DNA of 64,000 nt from Cristatella mucedo (lineage: Eukaryota; Bryozoa; Phylactolaemata; Cristatellidae): the NCBI GenBank assembly GCA_009760855.2, contig WPIO01000057.1:1391501-1455500 (forward strand). The letters are read 5' to 3'. A program made the translations under genes and the position numbers. The notes under the pieces were generated by a model. That model worked only from the letters and a program-made list of their open reading frames with translations, made no database searches and was not told where the DNA came from. Positions 35,230 to 46,800 of the stretch are shown here, piece after piece (within the stretch, counting starts at the first letter, position 1; each line of letters begins with the position of its first letter).

Positions 35230-35665
35230 CACTATTTAATGCTGTAAGTAAAAAACTTCATTTACCCTTACATAGATACTCACTACTCATATTACCTCAC
35301 GCCTCTATTTAAAATCAAAATAACTGCCAACTGTTATTCAACTTGCATCCAGCAGACCGCATGTAAAGCTTGTCAGTCGTGAATACTCTTGTATCCTAAT
35401 CACTTCACGCGTCGGCTTTAAAAAAAGGGGCGCGTTTACATACAGACATATTAACTAACTTAAATGTACCCGATTTTCCCATTCCGCATTTTCTTTTAAA
35501 CTGTTCCTCCCCAGGTAAGTCGCAATACCGATATTTTATTTGGGCTCCTGCAGCTAAGCTGGGACTCAAACAGGTCCATACCTTGACGAACTCGTGAGAG
35601 TTAAAACGCTCCAAAACCAGGAATTCACTCCGACTGGCCTTGAGACACTGCCAGTTTGAATAAAC
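35230..35665 (+). repeat. Dispersed repeat C, copy 2
   Basis: The counterpart of 15470-16375, including the CAGGTAAGTC site at 35513-35522 and the TTCACTCC..ACTGGC block. Slightly closer to a coding-like composition than copy 1, but no frame is shared. Confidence 0.7.
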
Positions 35666-37879
35666 TAACAAGTGTCTTGGTTATCTGAGCTGTCATTACG
35701 ATCGAACAACAAAGGCTGAAATACTATGCATCGCTGCACTGCAAACTGCTATGGCTGTCGAAATGTTTTGCAGACTTGTCTAGGTCTTTGGTTGCACTCT
35801 AGCTGCCAGGGGAAGGTGACTGTTGTTTAGCACAAATTTCAGGCTGGCCGTGATAACCTGATTTTCTCAAGCCATGAATTGGTTCATCTAAAGTGGACCT
35901 GATGTGAAAAAAGCACCAACGCCTGTGACAGATCGATAGTTTTTTTTTCTAAAGAAATAGAAGCATTTGAACCGATTCTGTTTCTGTGTAACTGCACATG
36001 ATAGTATCGAAAGTCTAAACGCTATATCTGATCATTGTTATTTTGCTTTAATCAAACGGCACAATGTAACGTAGAGAAATTTGAAAGACTAGGTCTGACG
36101 AAAATAGACCGACAGCTATGGTTTACGAATAGAACCTTGAAAATCTGTTAAGCACACCTTTCCATTTTGCTGAAATTATAAAGTTACAGCAATTGTGAAT
36201 GTCTTGAAGGATGTCTGTTGGGATTTAGTAATGATCTGACCCATCATTTTTTTCGGAAACCATTTCATCTCTTCGGAAAAGAGATGTTTTCGAACGGTCA
36301 CCCAAATTTATTAGCAACAATCTATAGGCGTTAAAATAATGTTGTGATTCTCTTGTTCTCACGGCTAGATAAATATGACTAAATATTCAGGCAGACCTAT
36401 GCTAATTCGCTTACTAGAAGCTGCTGCAATTTGCTTTCAATTTTAGTGTTTGCTAGCAGTCGCTATAACAAACTTTTAGATGCCTTGATGTTCTAGATTG
36501 TCATTACTCAATTCGATGGCCGCGTTGCAGCAGGCTGGCCTGCATACTACCTGGAAATGCTGGTTTGCTGCTGGCCTGAAGTCTGTCAATTATTTGGTTG
36601 ACAGTACTTTGGGCGGTTTTGTCTTACAGCTTGAAAATGACCCTTTCATTAGAAAAATAAAGTTTTCAATCTTTCAAACGGGTTCACGTCGGAACCACGG
36701 AGATTATATATAGATTACCGATTATAGACAACCATTGCCGACTTGTCCTCTAGCATCCAAGACGATCACCACACGGCAGAGTTTGGAGCTGTGGGAGTGT
36801 TGTGTTGGTTCAATCCTGAAAACTTGTACTCAGGGTTCAGAGACGACGAATTTTTCGATGACATAAATTTCGATTAAGCTGGGATTTAGACGGTTGGCCA
36901 TGGAGGATTATGCTGCGATTCAAACACAGGCACATGTAGTTTTGTCACTTTCACGTGATTATGGTTGCACATTTTGAGTTTGTTTTGGAGAGCAGGTAAA
37001 CGAACATCAAAGACTCGCAGCAGTTGGTCAGTTGGACCCTGGTCAATAACAATCGATCAGTAATACACACGCATGTAAACTGCACAGGAAAAAGGCAGGC
37101 TCACTGGTGTGCTATATAAAAATATTTCCCTGCTAACCTTAGCCGGGACATGCACAGCAACCACGAATAAGCAACACACCTGAGTCGTTTCGTAATTTCC
37201 CTTAACACACGTCAAAGGAAGAGCTCTTCCGACTGTACCATTCCATGAGTTCAGGAGTGGGGGATGCAACGCCAGGGTTCAGGTGTCGTCTACAGTCCAA
37301 TGGCTCTCCGAAGGTCACGTGGTTGTGGAAGCCTCTCGAAAAGTGGCTTGTGTTACGTACGGTTTGTCTCACCAGCACTTAAACCTGCTGGGAATCCTCC
37401 CTCTTGAAGGCAAGTGCACACTTTTCGAGCTGGGCGAGGCATCCAAGCATTTGGCATCACTTGCGTCCAAACATCAGCTGCCATTTTGGCCAATCCCTCT
37501 GGTATAGCACCTGTACCGCATAGGTCACTCCCAGCGATCATCCAAGCGAATTCAGCACTATATCAGTGCTAGACCCATGGCTGCATCGCAATTTTGCAAA
37601 GGTGCAACAGGCCAACCTGTAAAGCATGCCAACGCGAACCCTTCGACGTACCGTACCTCGTGCCTACACTGAGCATTTGAAGATTCAGTGCCAGTTGCAG
37701 CTCTGCCTGCTGCTTTGCATTAAACTAAAGTTGCTCTACATACCAAAAGCTGCAGGTATTTCTGGAGCTCGTTCAAAATTAATATAATTCATTGGCATTA
37801 GGCTCTATGACAGCTGAATATCTATTAGGCCCCACACATATGCCTGTGCTAGCATTCACAACCTCGGCCATCAATTGCA
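35666..37879. other. Mostly unassigned, two small frames
   Basis: 35930-36230 has scattered similarity to the 160-bp array region (AATAGACCGACAGCTAT-like block, compare 27090-27110). Plus-strand frames at 36498-36713 (MAALQQAGLHTTWKCW, LGGFVLQLENDPF) and 37283-37507 have ordinary composition but no recognised family and no clear splice sites. I would not call them genes. Confidence 0.35.
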
Positions 37880-38370
37880 ATGATAATAGCAGTAATATTA
37901 ATAATAATGATATTAATACGGTGTTATGGTGCTGCCAGAGAACTCAATCTTTTTCTAGGTACTTTAAATTTGCAGCAAAGGAAGTACATGGCTAGAGGTG
38001 ACGTGGACAAGTTCAGCATGCAAATATGGTTAGTGGCAGCATGCAGTGTCAGCATGCATAAGCACACAAAGGAAGAATCACTGGGAACCATTACATGCTT
38101 CCATAAATTGATGCGTCTTTAGCTTCTTTATAAATGTCGTCAAGTCAGGAGATGCCATGACACCATTCAAAGTGAGTTTTAGGCTTTGGGCGGATACGAA
38201 CTAAAGGCACGGTCAGCACACGATTCGATGTTCGTAAGAGATTTAGGTGAACGATTAGATTCAGAAAAGCTGGTGGTACGATGCCTTGCCTGCTGGGAAG
38301 TAGATGTGATAGGTAGGCTGGAGCCGAAGAATGAATGGACTTAAAAGTGAACGCTACAAATGTGGTGATG
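37880..38370 (-). mobile_element. LINE family A, diverged 3' part
   Basis: ATT-type tail, reversed stem-loop, shortened 3' UTR and degraded C-terminal coding sequence on the minus strand. Confidence 0.82.
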
Positions 38371-38504
38371 CTTCTGTGGCCGGTAAGAGACTGTGTAGGA
38401 GTCGGAGTCGGCGTGGCGCTTGGAAGTGTAACACCGAAGGCTCAGCAGATGAGATGTAAATATAGCTTACCAAGCAGCAAAACAACTGTCAAATAAAAAA
38501 ACTA

Positions 38505-38662
38505 GCTGAATCAACTGCCTCTTTTGTATAGCAACAGAAGAGCCTTTACAGCTACTACCACAGCTGGCAGCGGCAATAAAGGATCGCTCACCGCGAGATT
38601 CAAACTCTTGAACCGAGGTCGTGAAAAGCAACCTCCTGACCTAGTGTGCCATCACGGCTAGT
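38505..38662 (-). mobile_element. SINE1, diverged copy
   Basis: Tail, body and head on the minus strand. The palindrome has lost one arm and the B box is mutated. Confidence 0.82.
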
Positions 38663-38899
38663 GTTAATGTTATCTTAAATCGCAATTACATTTTATTATA
38701 ATAGCATAAGTTCTTTTGCTCTACTCTCAAGCAACAAGCAGAAAAGCTTTAAAAAGGTCTTAGCTGCTGTAGCTTGTTCGCACAGCAGAGAGCCAGCCGA
38801 TGCCCAACACCGACAGTTTATTCCCAACACACGGAGCCCAAGAGCGCACGGCTCCCCTCAGCCCCTGCCCTCACACACGACTCCCTGCCCTGGTCGACT

Positions 38900-39120
38900 C
38901 CGATGACTCACCGACCACACCGGTGCACCGGCCGACCCTGATGGTGAATCCACCATCTGGCCACCAGCTGGTCCATGCCACATCAAAGGCGGGGACCACA
39001 GCAGCGCACTGGCCGACCCTGATGGTGAATCCACCATCTGGCCACCAGCTGGTTACCGGCCTGTGTCCATACCACATCACAGGCGGACCACAGCTGTGCA
39101 CCGGCCCCTCTCAGTAGTGC
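38900..39120 (+). repeat. 81-bp in-frame tandem repeat
   Basis: CCGACCCTGATGGTGAATCC starts at 38932 and again 81 bp later, followed by a third partial unit. 81 bp is 27 codons, so the plus-strand frame at 38800-39117 repeats PTLMVNPPSGHQLV. Related CCACAGCTGGGCACCGGCC sequence occurs at about 39848-39866. No start context or partner exon is seen, so I regard it as a minisatellite first. Confidence 0.85.
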
Positions 39121-39155
39121 TTCTAATAGCTCACCAGTGGCTTATCAGAGGAGCC

Positions 39156-39255
39156 TGCATACAATACATACATACGAACTACATGCTGCCTTGACCTTAC
39201 GGTCACAAGTCAGGAGCCAGCATACAATACATACATACATACGTACATACGAACT
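39156..39255. repeat. (CATA)n microsatellite, duplicated
   Basis: Two tracts, AATACATACATA..GAACTACA and the longer AATACATACATACATACGTA..GAACTACA, lie about 60 bp apart within a short direct repeat. Confidence 0.9.
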
Positions 39256-39962
39256 ACAGCTGCATTAGTTTCCCTATATGAAAATCGCAAGAACTAAGGT
39301 TTTCAAAAAAAATTCTGCAATGGCGAAGGAATGCGTTTGCGGCAGAGTTCTGTCCGGACATGGAAGCCGTACACAATATTTCTGAAAATGTACCTACCAC
39401 TACTTGCATATGCAATCCAACATGCAAATAATTGTGCAAGGTGATAAGCGCCCGAAAACCAAGCTACCAGTTTACAAACACAAAATTTGTCGTCTGTGTA
39501 TCGCCCAGATGCAACTCTAAGCAAGATCCACTGGCTGTCTGCTAACAGTGTCGCGAGTGTGATTACGTTATGGTATGCAACACTTTAAGAGACATACGCT
39601 CGCACTAAACAGGGCTAACTAGATAATTCTACAAGGAGAATCCTACATACAGCGTGGATAAACAATGCTCTCTCAACTGAGTACGTATGCAGAAGCAGGC
39701 AGAACACCGAAGCTGGCTCACAGGAACGTGAATTCACTCCCCAAACACAAAACTGTTCTCTCCTAGGCTGGCGTTCCCACTGCCTCCCCCTCCCTTCCAG
39801 CCACAACTTATCCCGTGAGTTGGCGGGAGAACAAAGCCGGCGCCTGGACCACAGCTGGGCACCGGCCCGTCCCTAGGCCACAGTGACCAGCTGTTAGACC
39901 CTGGGGTGGTTTAGGGCACTACCGGTCTGCCTGCACCGGCAGTGTGCCGGCGAGCCCAGTGT

Positions 39963-40320
39963 CTATAATCGAATCATGCACATACAGAGAAACACAAACC
40001 ACACACAGCAAACAACAGTGACCCGAGATGACGCCGCAAGCACGCACAAACATGTCAGTTGCTCGATCCGCTGCCGCAGTGCCGCCATTGCACCAACTCC
40101 GTTCCGCGAGTACAAGCTTAAGCAGTCAAAAATCCAGCTAGCTGCGTAACTGCTCAGGCCGTCGGGGTGCACGTGCGAGCCATTCGAGAGCTTCTGCAGA
40201 GAGCGAGCACACGTCCTGAGATCGCTGTCGTTGACCTCAAGCTGCCGACCACGGGCTTTGCCCTTTCCGGTGCCGGCTTCTCGATGAGGCCACGCCCAGC
40301 TCGACACAACAGCGGTCCAT
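39963..40320 (-). CDS. Unidentified coding-like segment, copy 1
   Basis: The minus strand has a 114-codon frame: WAWPHREAGTGKGKARGRQ, then DSDLRTCARSLQKLSNGSH, then SYAASWIFDCLSLYSRNG and MAALRQRIEQLTC. A homologous but stop-containing segment lies at 43565-43850, and conservation is visible in the protein reading as well as the DNA. GC content is higher than in the flanks. The family is unknown to me; it may be an exon of a duplicated gene or an internal part of an unrecognised transposon. The hydrophobic C-terminal end of the frame is probably beyond the real coding limit. Confidence 0.35.
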
Positions 40321-40421
40321 AGCTTCCGTCTATACTCGAGTACGAGGTTATTGTGTGCGCGCGGCCGTCACTCGTTCAGATAACTGCGCAACGCTTGCCT
40401 TTTGTAAAAGCCCGATTCTTG

Positions 40422-40560
40422 AAATAATAATATTAACAGTACAAATAATACATTTGATAAAGTGCTTTCAGAGAACTTAATCTTTTTCTAGGCGCTTTGC
40501 GTTTGCTGCAAAGGAGCACGATCGAATTATTAGTGGTGGTAGCGTGCTCAATAAACAACC
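40422..40560 (-). mobile_element. LINE family A, 3' tail fragment
   Basis: ATT-type tail, reversed stem-loop and the first roughly 60 bp of 3' UTR only. Confidence 0.85.
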
Positions 40561-41644
40561 AATACGCCAACACTAGCTTTACAGGGCTCGATACTCTTCA
40601 CCGAGAACTCAAGACAACAGCGTCGAGGAAAATGCACATCAATAGCTGTACATTACGGCTGATATGAAAGTTGACTTTAATCCGACTCGCTAACCGGCTT
40701 TAAGCAGCACGTGCTCAGCGTTAGAACTCTCCGACCGACAGAAATTTGCTCCAAGAGATTGGGCTCAGGCACAGGCTGTCATGCCAGACAATTATTGATT
40801 GCCATGAAAGGTGAATCTCAATTACCAACTAGGCCTTTTTTTGATCAATTAGAGCTGTTCAGGTTTTAAAATAGCCACGATTAGGCCATGCTATGTATAG
40901 CGTGATGTTTGAAAATAAACAAAAGTGACTATTGTTTTACTAATGACCTGAATGTTACTTAAAAAAACACGGGGTATTAAATTTTCTTTTTTGTGGTAGT
41001 GTTATGTGCTATACTGTGGCCGACCAAATGGCTATAGCACTACAGGTGACTGCTTAAAGAAAAAATGATCTGATTAAGATTAGCACAAAAAAGAACAAAA
41101 TTATCTAAGAATAGCACTTTGAACTGAGGGATACCCTGAAACTGGGGATGTTGACCAGTTTGGGCATATTGGTGTTAAACATAATGTACTAGAGTTGCCC
41201 TCTGTGCTGACACTTGGGACAGGTAGACGATAAAACTACAAAGCATGCCTTAGCATGAAAATGACATGAAGAGACATGAACATGAAAAGACATGAAAAGG
41301 TATTCAAACGATATTTTGGTCAATAGTGTTTAATTTCTTTGGCAGGATGACCAGGTAAAAATGCAGAGATTATGTGCTGGCAATCCACTTAACACCCATT
41401 TAGTAAGTAGGTCGTCGATGGAGTGTGGGCTAAAGGCGAGGCTGGCTATAATTTAGTCAGCGCAGGTAAATGTTAGTGTTTGCTTCAAGTCTACTCTGGA
41501 CCTGATTAATGATTCTTTGGATTATCAGAAAACTGAATTGGACTGGCCAAAAACCTTAACTGATAAAAATCGAAGCTTTTGGATAACCAAGATGCAGAAG
41601 TAAAAGATTGTTCAGCCACGCAACGGCTTGGGATCGTTGAATTA
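40561..41644. other. No recognised feature
   Basis: AT-rich. Near 41250-41300 a short AGACATGAA unit is repeated several times (ATGAAGAGACATGAACATGAA-like). No frames of interest. Confidence 0.45.
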
Positions 41645-42310
41645 GAATAATAATAATAATAATTCACTTGATAAAGTGCCCTCAGAGAACTTAATCTCTC
41701 TCTAGGTGCTTTACATTTGCTGTAAAGTGAAATGCAATTGAATGGTAAGTAAAATCATGCTTGAAAAACAAACGAAATGAATAATATGGTTAGGAGTGAC
41801 ATGCACAGGGTCAGCATGCAAATGTGGTTAGTGGCAGCATGCACAGTGTCAGCACGCATAAGCACATGAAGGACGAATCACAGGGACCCACTAAATGCTG
41901 TCCTAAATAGGTGTGTTTTTAAGTTCCTTTTAAATGTGGTCAGGTCAGGGGATGTTCTGACGCAGGTCGTGAGGGAGTTCCAGGACAAAGATCATCCGAG
42001 GTACCTCTGAAATATGGCGTACCTCAGGGCTCCGTGCTAGGTCCGGTTCTTTTCACTGTTTATACTCTCCCTCTTGCTGATGTGATTGCCAAGCACAATC
42101 TAGGCTTTCACTTCTATGCGGATGACACTCAGTTGTACCTTTGCTTTGATCTCTCCCAGCCTTCGAGCACCTCAAATTCTCTCAACTCACTTGCTGCATG
42201 TATTGATGACATCTGCACATGGATGGCAGCAAATTTTCTAAATCTAAGCGATGATAAAACTAACTTACTAGCTATGGGCAAACCCAGTGTGATTCAGAAA
42301 TTGGAATGAC
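41645..42310 (-). mobile_element. LINE family A with 5' inversion (twin priming)
   Basis: 41645-41983 is the 3' end of family A on the minus strand (tail, stem-loop, UTR, last codons). At about 41984 the sequence switches abruptly to family A RT on the plus strand ([18 protein letters not shown], then [12 protein letters not shown] to VIQKLE at 42308). The 3'-most part of the inverted segment faces the outer flank, as expected for twin priming, in which both target strands prime cDNA synthesis. Confidence 0.85.
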
Positions 42311-42349
42311 TTACGCTCAAGATTTATTGAGTAGACATATTTAAATAAA

Positions 42350-43230
42350 TAAATATATATATATATATAATATAATAATAATATTGCACTTGATAAAGTG
42401 CCCTCAGAGAACTTAATCTCTTTCTAGGCGCTTTACATTTGCTGCAAAGTGATACGCAATAGAATAGTAAGTAAAATCATGCTTAAAAAACAAACAAAAT
42501 GAATAATATGGTTAGGGGTTACATGCACTGGGTCAGCATGCAAATGTGGTTAGTGGCAGCTTGAACAGTGTCAGCACGCATAAGCACACCGAGGACGAAT
42601 CACAAGGACCCACTAAATGCTGTCCTAAATAGGTATGTTTTTAAGTTTCTTTTAAACGTGGTCAGGTCAGGGGATGTTCTGATGCAGGTCGGGAGGGAGT
42701 TCCAGGCTGTGGGAGCATACGAGCTAAATGCACGGTCTCCAAAGGATTTAAGGTTTGTACGAGGTATTTCTAGACTGTTGGATTCCGAAAAGCGAGTGGT
42801 ACGATGCTTGGCCTGATGGGGTAGTATATCTGAAAGATAGGCTGGAGGCATAGAATGAAGAGACCTAAAAGTGAGCGACAAAACCTTGAAGTCAATCCGT
42901 TGCTTGACTGGTAACCAGTGCAGGTCGGCGAGAAGTGGAGTAATGTGGCAACTGCGACGCTCACGACAGACAAGCCTAGCTGCAGAGTTTTGCACCAGCT
43001 GCAATCGCCTGATCGCACATGCTGGTAGGCCAGTAAGCAGTGAGTTGCAGAAGTCGAGACGAGATGTCACGAATGCATGGACCAACTTGGACGTGGTATC
43101 CTTATCTAAACAAGCCCTAATTTTAGCAATGTTATGAAGCTGAAAATAGGCTGATTTGACTGTGGAGCTGATGTGGTCGTCTAACGAGAGGTCGCTTTGG
43201 AATATGACACCTAGATTTCGAGCTGATGCA
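42350..43230 (-). mobile_element. LINE family A, well-preserved 3' part
   Basis: Tail and UTR at the left. On the minus strand 42600-43085 is open for 161 codons: MVHAFVTSRLDFCNS, LLTGLPACAIRRLQLVQN, FKVLSLTFRSLHSM, APTAWNSLPTC and FRTAFSGSL. It then continues into an RT thumb portion in a broken frame. Together with the copies at 1, 25166 and 55484 it defines the family A consensus. Confidence 0.93.
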
Positions 43231-43564
43231 ACTGTATTGATATATGTATTGAGGTATCTAAAAGAGACATATCCCTCCAGTAAATTGCAGGAAGGCTTTT
43301 TGATTTGAGCCGAAGTTTCCTTTGCCTATTGGTAGCCGAGTTTACGGGAAACTGCCCCCTACAATCTATGCCCGGTGTGAGTTGCTAAGCACGGCGCTTC
43401 TTCACACAGTGGAGCAAGGGTTATCGTACGGGTAAACAATATTTTAAAAATATACATGCAGAAGGGGCTACACAAACGGAAGCTAGGCAATTATGCAGAT
43501 AGGATCCTATGTACAGCAAACTATAGTGCCGCTAGATAGCCCAGAAAACTCTCACAAACTCATC
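43231..43564. other. Unassigned; partly homologous to 39640-39720
   Basis: 43430-43500 matches 39655-39725 loosely (TAAACAAT, ATGCAGAAG, GAAGCT in order). The homologous pair of segments is therefore longer than the coding-like part. Confidence 0.4.
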
Positions 43565-43850
43565 AGTTGCCCAATCGGCTACCGGAGTCATGCATTTGCA
43601 TCGGCTTCGTTATACAAGTACAACCACACGCTGTCAAAGATCCGGCTAGCCCAGTAACTTCATGGACAATCGGAGTTGACGTCAACCCAGCTGAGAGATT
43701 CTGCCGAAGAAAACGAGTGTACCGTCTCAAGTTCCGATCCTCCGGCCTCAAGGAGCTGGAGCCGGACATCGGCGTTCTGGGGCTAGCCTCTAGGCTAGGT
43801 GACGTCGAGCTCGCCATATTAAATGTCAGTAGCTCAGCCTGCACTAGGGT
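43565..43850 (-). pseudogene. Unidentified coding-like segment, copy 2 (broken)
   Basis: Aligned with 39963-40320, the matching frame reads SYWASRIFDSVWLYLYNEAD and contains several stops, so this copy is decayed. The open minus-strand frame at 43563-43844 is a different, probably accidental, frame over most of its length, although its DRNLRRYTRFLRQNLSAG part does parallel DSDLRTCARSLQKLSNG of copy 1. Confidence 0.45.
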
Positions 43851-43925
43851 ACAGGTAGATGAACCACAAATCGCACGCTGGTATCACGATTTTCTCCCGT
43901 GCAGATTTTATCACTCGGTCTTATA

Positions 43926-44690
43926 GTTAAGATATCTCACTTACCTTGTACGATTGCCCACCTTCGAAACTAATCAGTTCTTTTTTTAGGATCGATATTG
44001 TGATAGAATCCTCGATTTCTTAAACGGAACCGGTATATATTTGCATCTACGTTCGTTATACTTTGTTATGCTAATGCTAGCAAAACTTGCATTAGAGAGT
44101 CGAGAAAATTTAGAGTAATTCTGTCAATTGATATTGATTTCAGTTCTAGATTTTGATTTACAATTAAGGCAGCACCATATGATAGATTTATCCACCCGCT
44201 TTCGTTCAATTGATCACGCGTATTCTCGTGTTTTTGCCTCAAACGGCAAATGTCAGCAAGCCTATTTACAGAATCAAACGAAGATGCAGCTGCAATTTCA
44301 AGAATAGTATCGCTTAGCTGTAGTTGTAACAGAGAATAGTAATAGGTGTTATTCTACAAAATTTTGTAAAACTGCACACCAATTTTCCAAAGCAATGGCG
44401 TTCAATGGCCCAGGCCATCCTGCCATTCAGAACTGAATAGAATTGAAATGGATACGTAGGCTTCGTGTCATTTCGGGTTTCATACTTCCAACTCTGACTA
44501 AGCCCACTGAGAGCCTTCGCCCAGATGGCCTTTGGTTTAAAAGATACATTAAACTTACTAGGTCTACTAAGACCAAGCTCAAAAAACATACTAAAGGTCA
44601 GGATTGAGAACCAATCGACAGGCATACGAGGACTACGACAGATCGTTCGAATGTTTTCCAGCAAAGGCCAAGTCTAGCTTCTAGAGAACA
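43926..44690. other. No confidently recognised feature
   Basis: The minus-strand frame at 44314-44664 (116 codons) has no family resemblance. A GCAATGGC..CAATGGCCCAGGCCAT stretch near 44394-44420 recalls the 160-bp array units at 26045 and 30056. Confidence 0.4.
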
Positions 44691-46800
44691 CTGTTGAATC
44701 ATTGATGCACATTCCAAATAGGCTGTTTTTGAAGATCAAATATCTCCTTAGCTGTTCCCAGATTAACTCCTTGCTTGGTGATCCCTGTGGTAATCTAGCT
44801 CATCGCTTCTCTAACTTATTGGCCAGCAAGGCAGACTAGATCCGAAAGTTCATCCCGAAGATGGCAGAATCAATCTTAAATTTCAGTCCCTAAGTTTCGT
44901 CTAGCACCGCAAAGTCTACATTCAAGGAGATCACTAGTGACCTTATCCTGATGTTCATATCCCAATCCAAGAAGACAACAATTCCTTCGGATCCTATTCC
45001 TTCCCACTCTCCTGCTTCTACGATGCATTTATCTCCAGCTGTCATGCATTACTAACATAATTATTATGTCATTAGCCTCAGGTCATGTCCCGGCACCTCA
45101 AGAAGGCAGTAGTCAGGCCACTACTCAAGGAAGCAACACTAGACCAAGAGAACTTGAGCAAGTTTTGCCCAGTTTCCCGTCTCCCGTTCCGGGTAAAAGC
45201 CCTAGAAAAAGATCAGCCAGACCAGCTGAAATCACATACCGAAACTTCAAAACTGTCTAGTAATTTTCAGTTGGTTTTACACCTTATCACTTCATATAGA
45301 CAGAATTTCTGCGGCTGTATAACGACATACTTAGGAATGCAGACGTAGGTTGAGTCTCTCCTTGTTTTGCTCAATTTCTCGGCAGCTAATGATACTATCG
45401 ATCGCCAAGTCTTTTTCGAGCTTCTCTCATCTCGCCTGGGCATCACCAGCACTGCATTGCAACGCTTCAGATCCAATCTCAGTACGAGACACCAGCGTAT
45501 TTATGTAAATGGACAATGATCATCCGATGAACCTTTTACATATCGGGTAGCCCTCAGGCTCTGTGCTTGATCCCGTTCTTTTCACGATTTATAATTTCCC
45601 TCTAGCCCACGTGATTGCCACGCTCGATCTAGGCTTTCACTTCTATGTAGATGAAGCTCACTCAGTTGTACCTCAGTTTGGATTCCTCAAAGCCCTCCTG
45701 CACATGAAAGTATTTTAAGTCCTTTGCTGCATGTACTTTTGACATCCCCATTTCAACGGCACCTAACTTTCTTAAATTGAATGATGACAACAGCAACTTA
45801 CTGTTTATAATCGTTTCAAGTGTGATGCAGAAATGGGAAAGGTTAACACAAAACCGGCTCAGCCAGTATATTTTCTGTTAAATCTGCACGAAATCTATGC
45901 GTCATATTCCAAAGTAACCTTTCGTTAAGTGACAACTTCAATACTATAATAATAGTAATAGTGAACTGGATAAAGCACCCTCAGAGAACTCAATCTCTCT
46001 CTAGGCCCTTTACATTTGCTGCAAAGGGAACTTCACACTAATGTCTTCCTACTTACGGCTAAACAAATTTGCTAAAGTTCGGGCTTGTTTAGACAGGAAT
46101 ACCTTATCTAAGATGTCCATCATGCATTTGTGAAATTCTGTCTTGAATCTTTTAACTCACATCTTGCTGGAAAACCGGCCTGTGCAATCACGTGCTTACA
46201 ACTGGTGCATAACTCTGCAGCTAGGCGTCTCTATTGTGAACCCAACAGTTGCAACATCGCACTACTTCTCTTGGACCCGAACTGCCTTTCAGAAAAGCAA
46301 CGCATAGACTTCGTCACTTCATTCATTGATGGAAGTATGCCTCAGTGACCTGCTTCAACACCAGGCTAAGCATAGCACCACCATTTGTTCGGAATGTAAT
46401 CGTTTACCTATACCTCGTACAAACATCAAATCTTTCGAGACCATGCTTTTCATTCGTTTGCTCCGAAAGGCTGGAGCTCTCTTCTGACGCGCTACACGAC
46501 ATCTTTAACCCATTAAAAAGAAACTTAAAATGCATCTAATTATAGCATCATGCAGCGGTTCAAGATGATTCCACTTGTATGTTCTTATTCGGGCTGATAC
46601 TGGTGCATGCTGCCACTAACCACACATGCACACTTACCGTGTGCATGTCGCCCCTGACCTGGCCATTTTCTTTCTTCATTGTGCATGCTACCACTAGCCG
46701 TTCGATCGTGCTTCCTTTTGCAGCAAATGTAGAGTGCATAGAAAGAGGTCAAGCTGTCCAAGGGCGCTTTATCAAATCTATTATTATCATTATTAATATT
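44691..46800 (+). mobile_element. LINE family A relative, longest but strongly decayed copy
   Basis: It starts upstream of the RT domain (residues like SKKTTIPSDPIPSHSPAST, as in the LDPIP region of L2 elements). It runs through KKAVVRPLLKEATLDQENLS, the NDTIDRQ block and GITSTALQRFRSNLS to the C-terminus, UTR and ATT tail near 46800. Many frameshifts. It extends further 5' than any other copy in the window. Confidence 0.82.
45941..46028 (-). mobile_element. Solo 3' tail of LINE family A nested in another LINE
   Basis: An 88-bp insertion made only of the family A tail module in reverse orientation, flanked by AACTTCA at 45934-45940 and 46029-46035 (a 7-bp target-site duplication). Confidence 0.9.
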
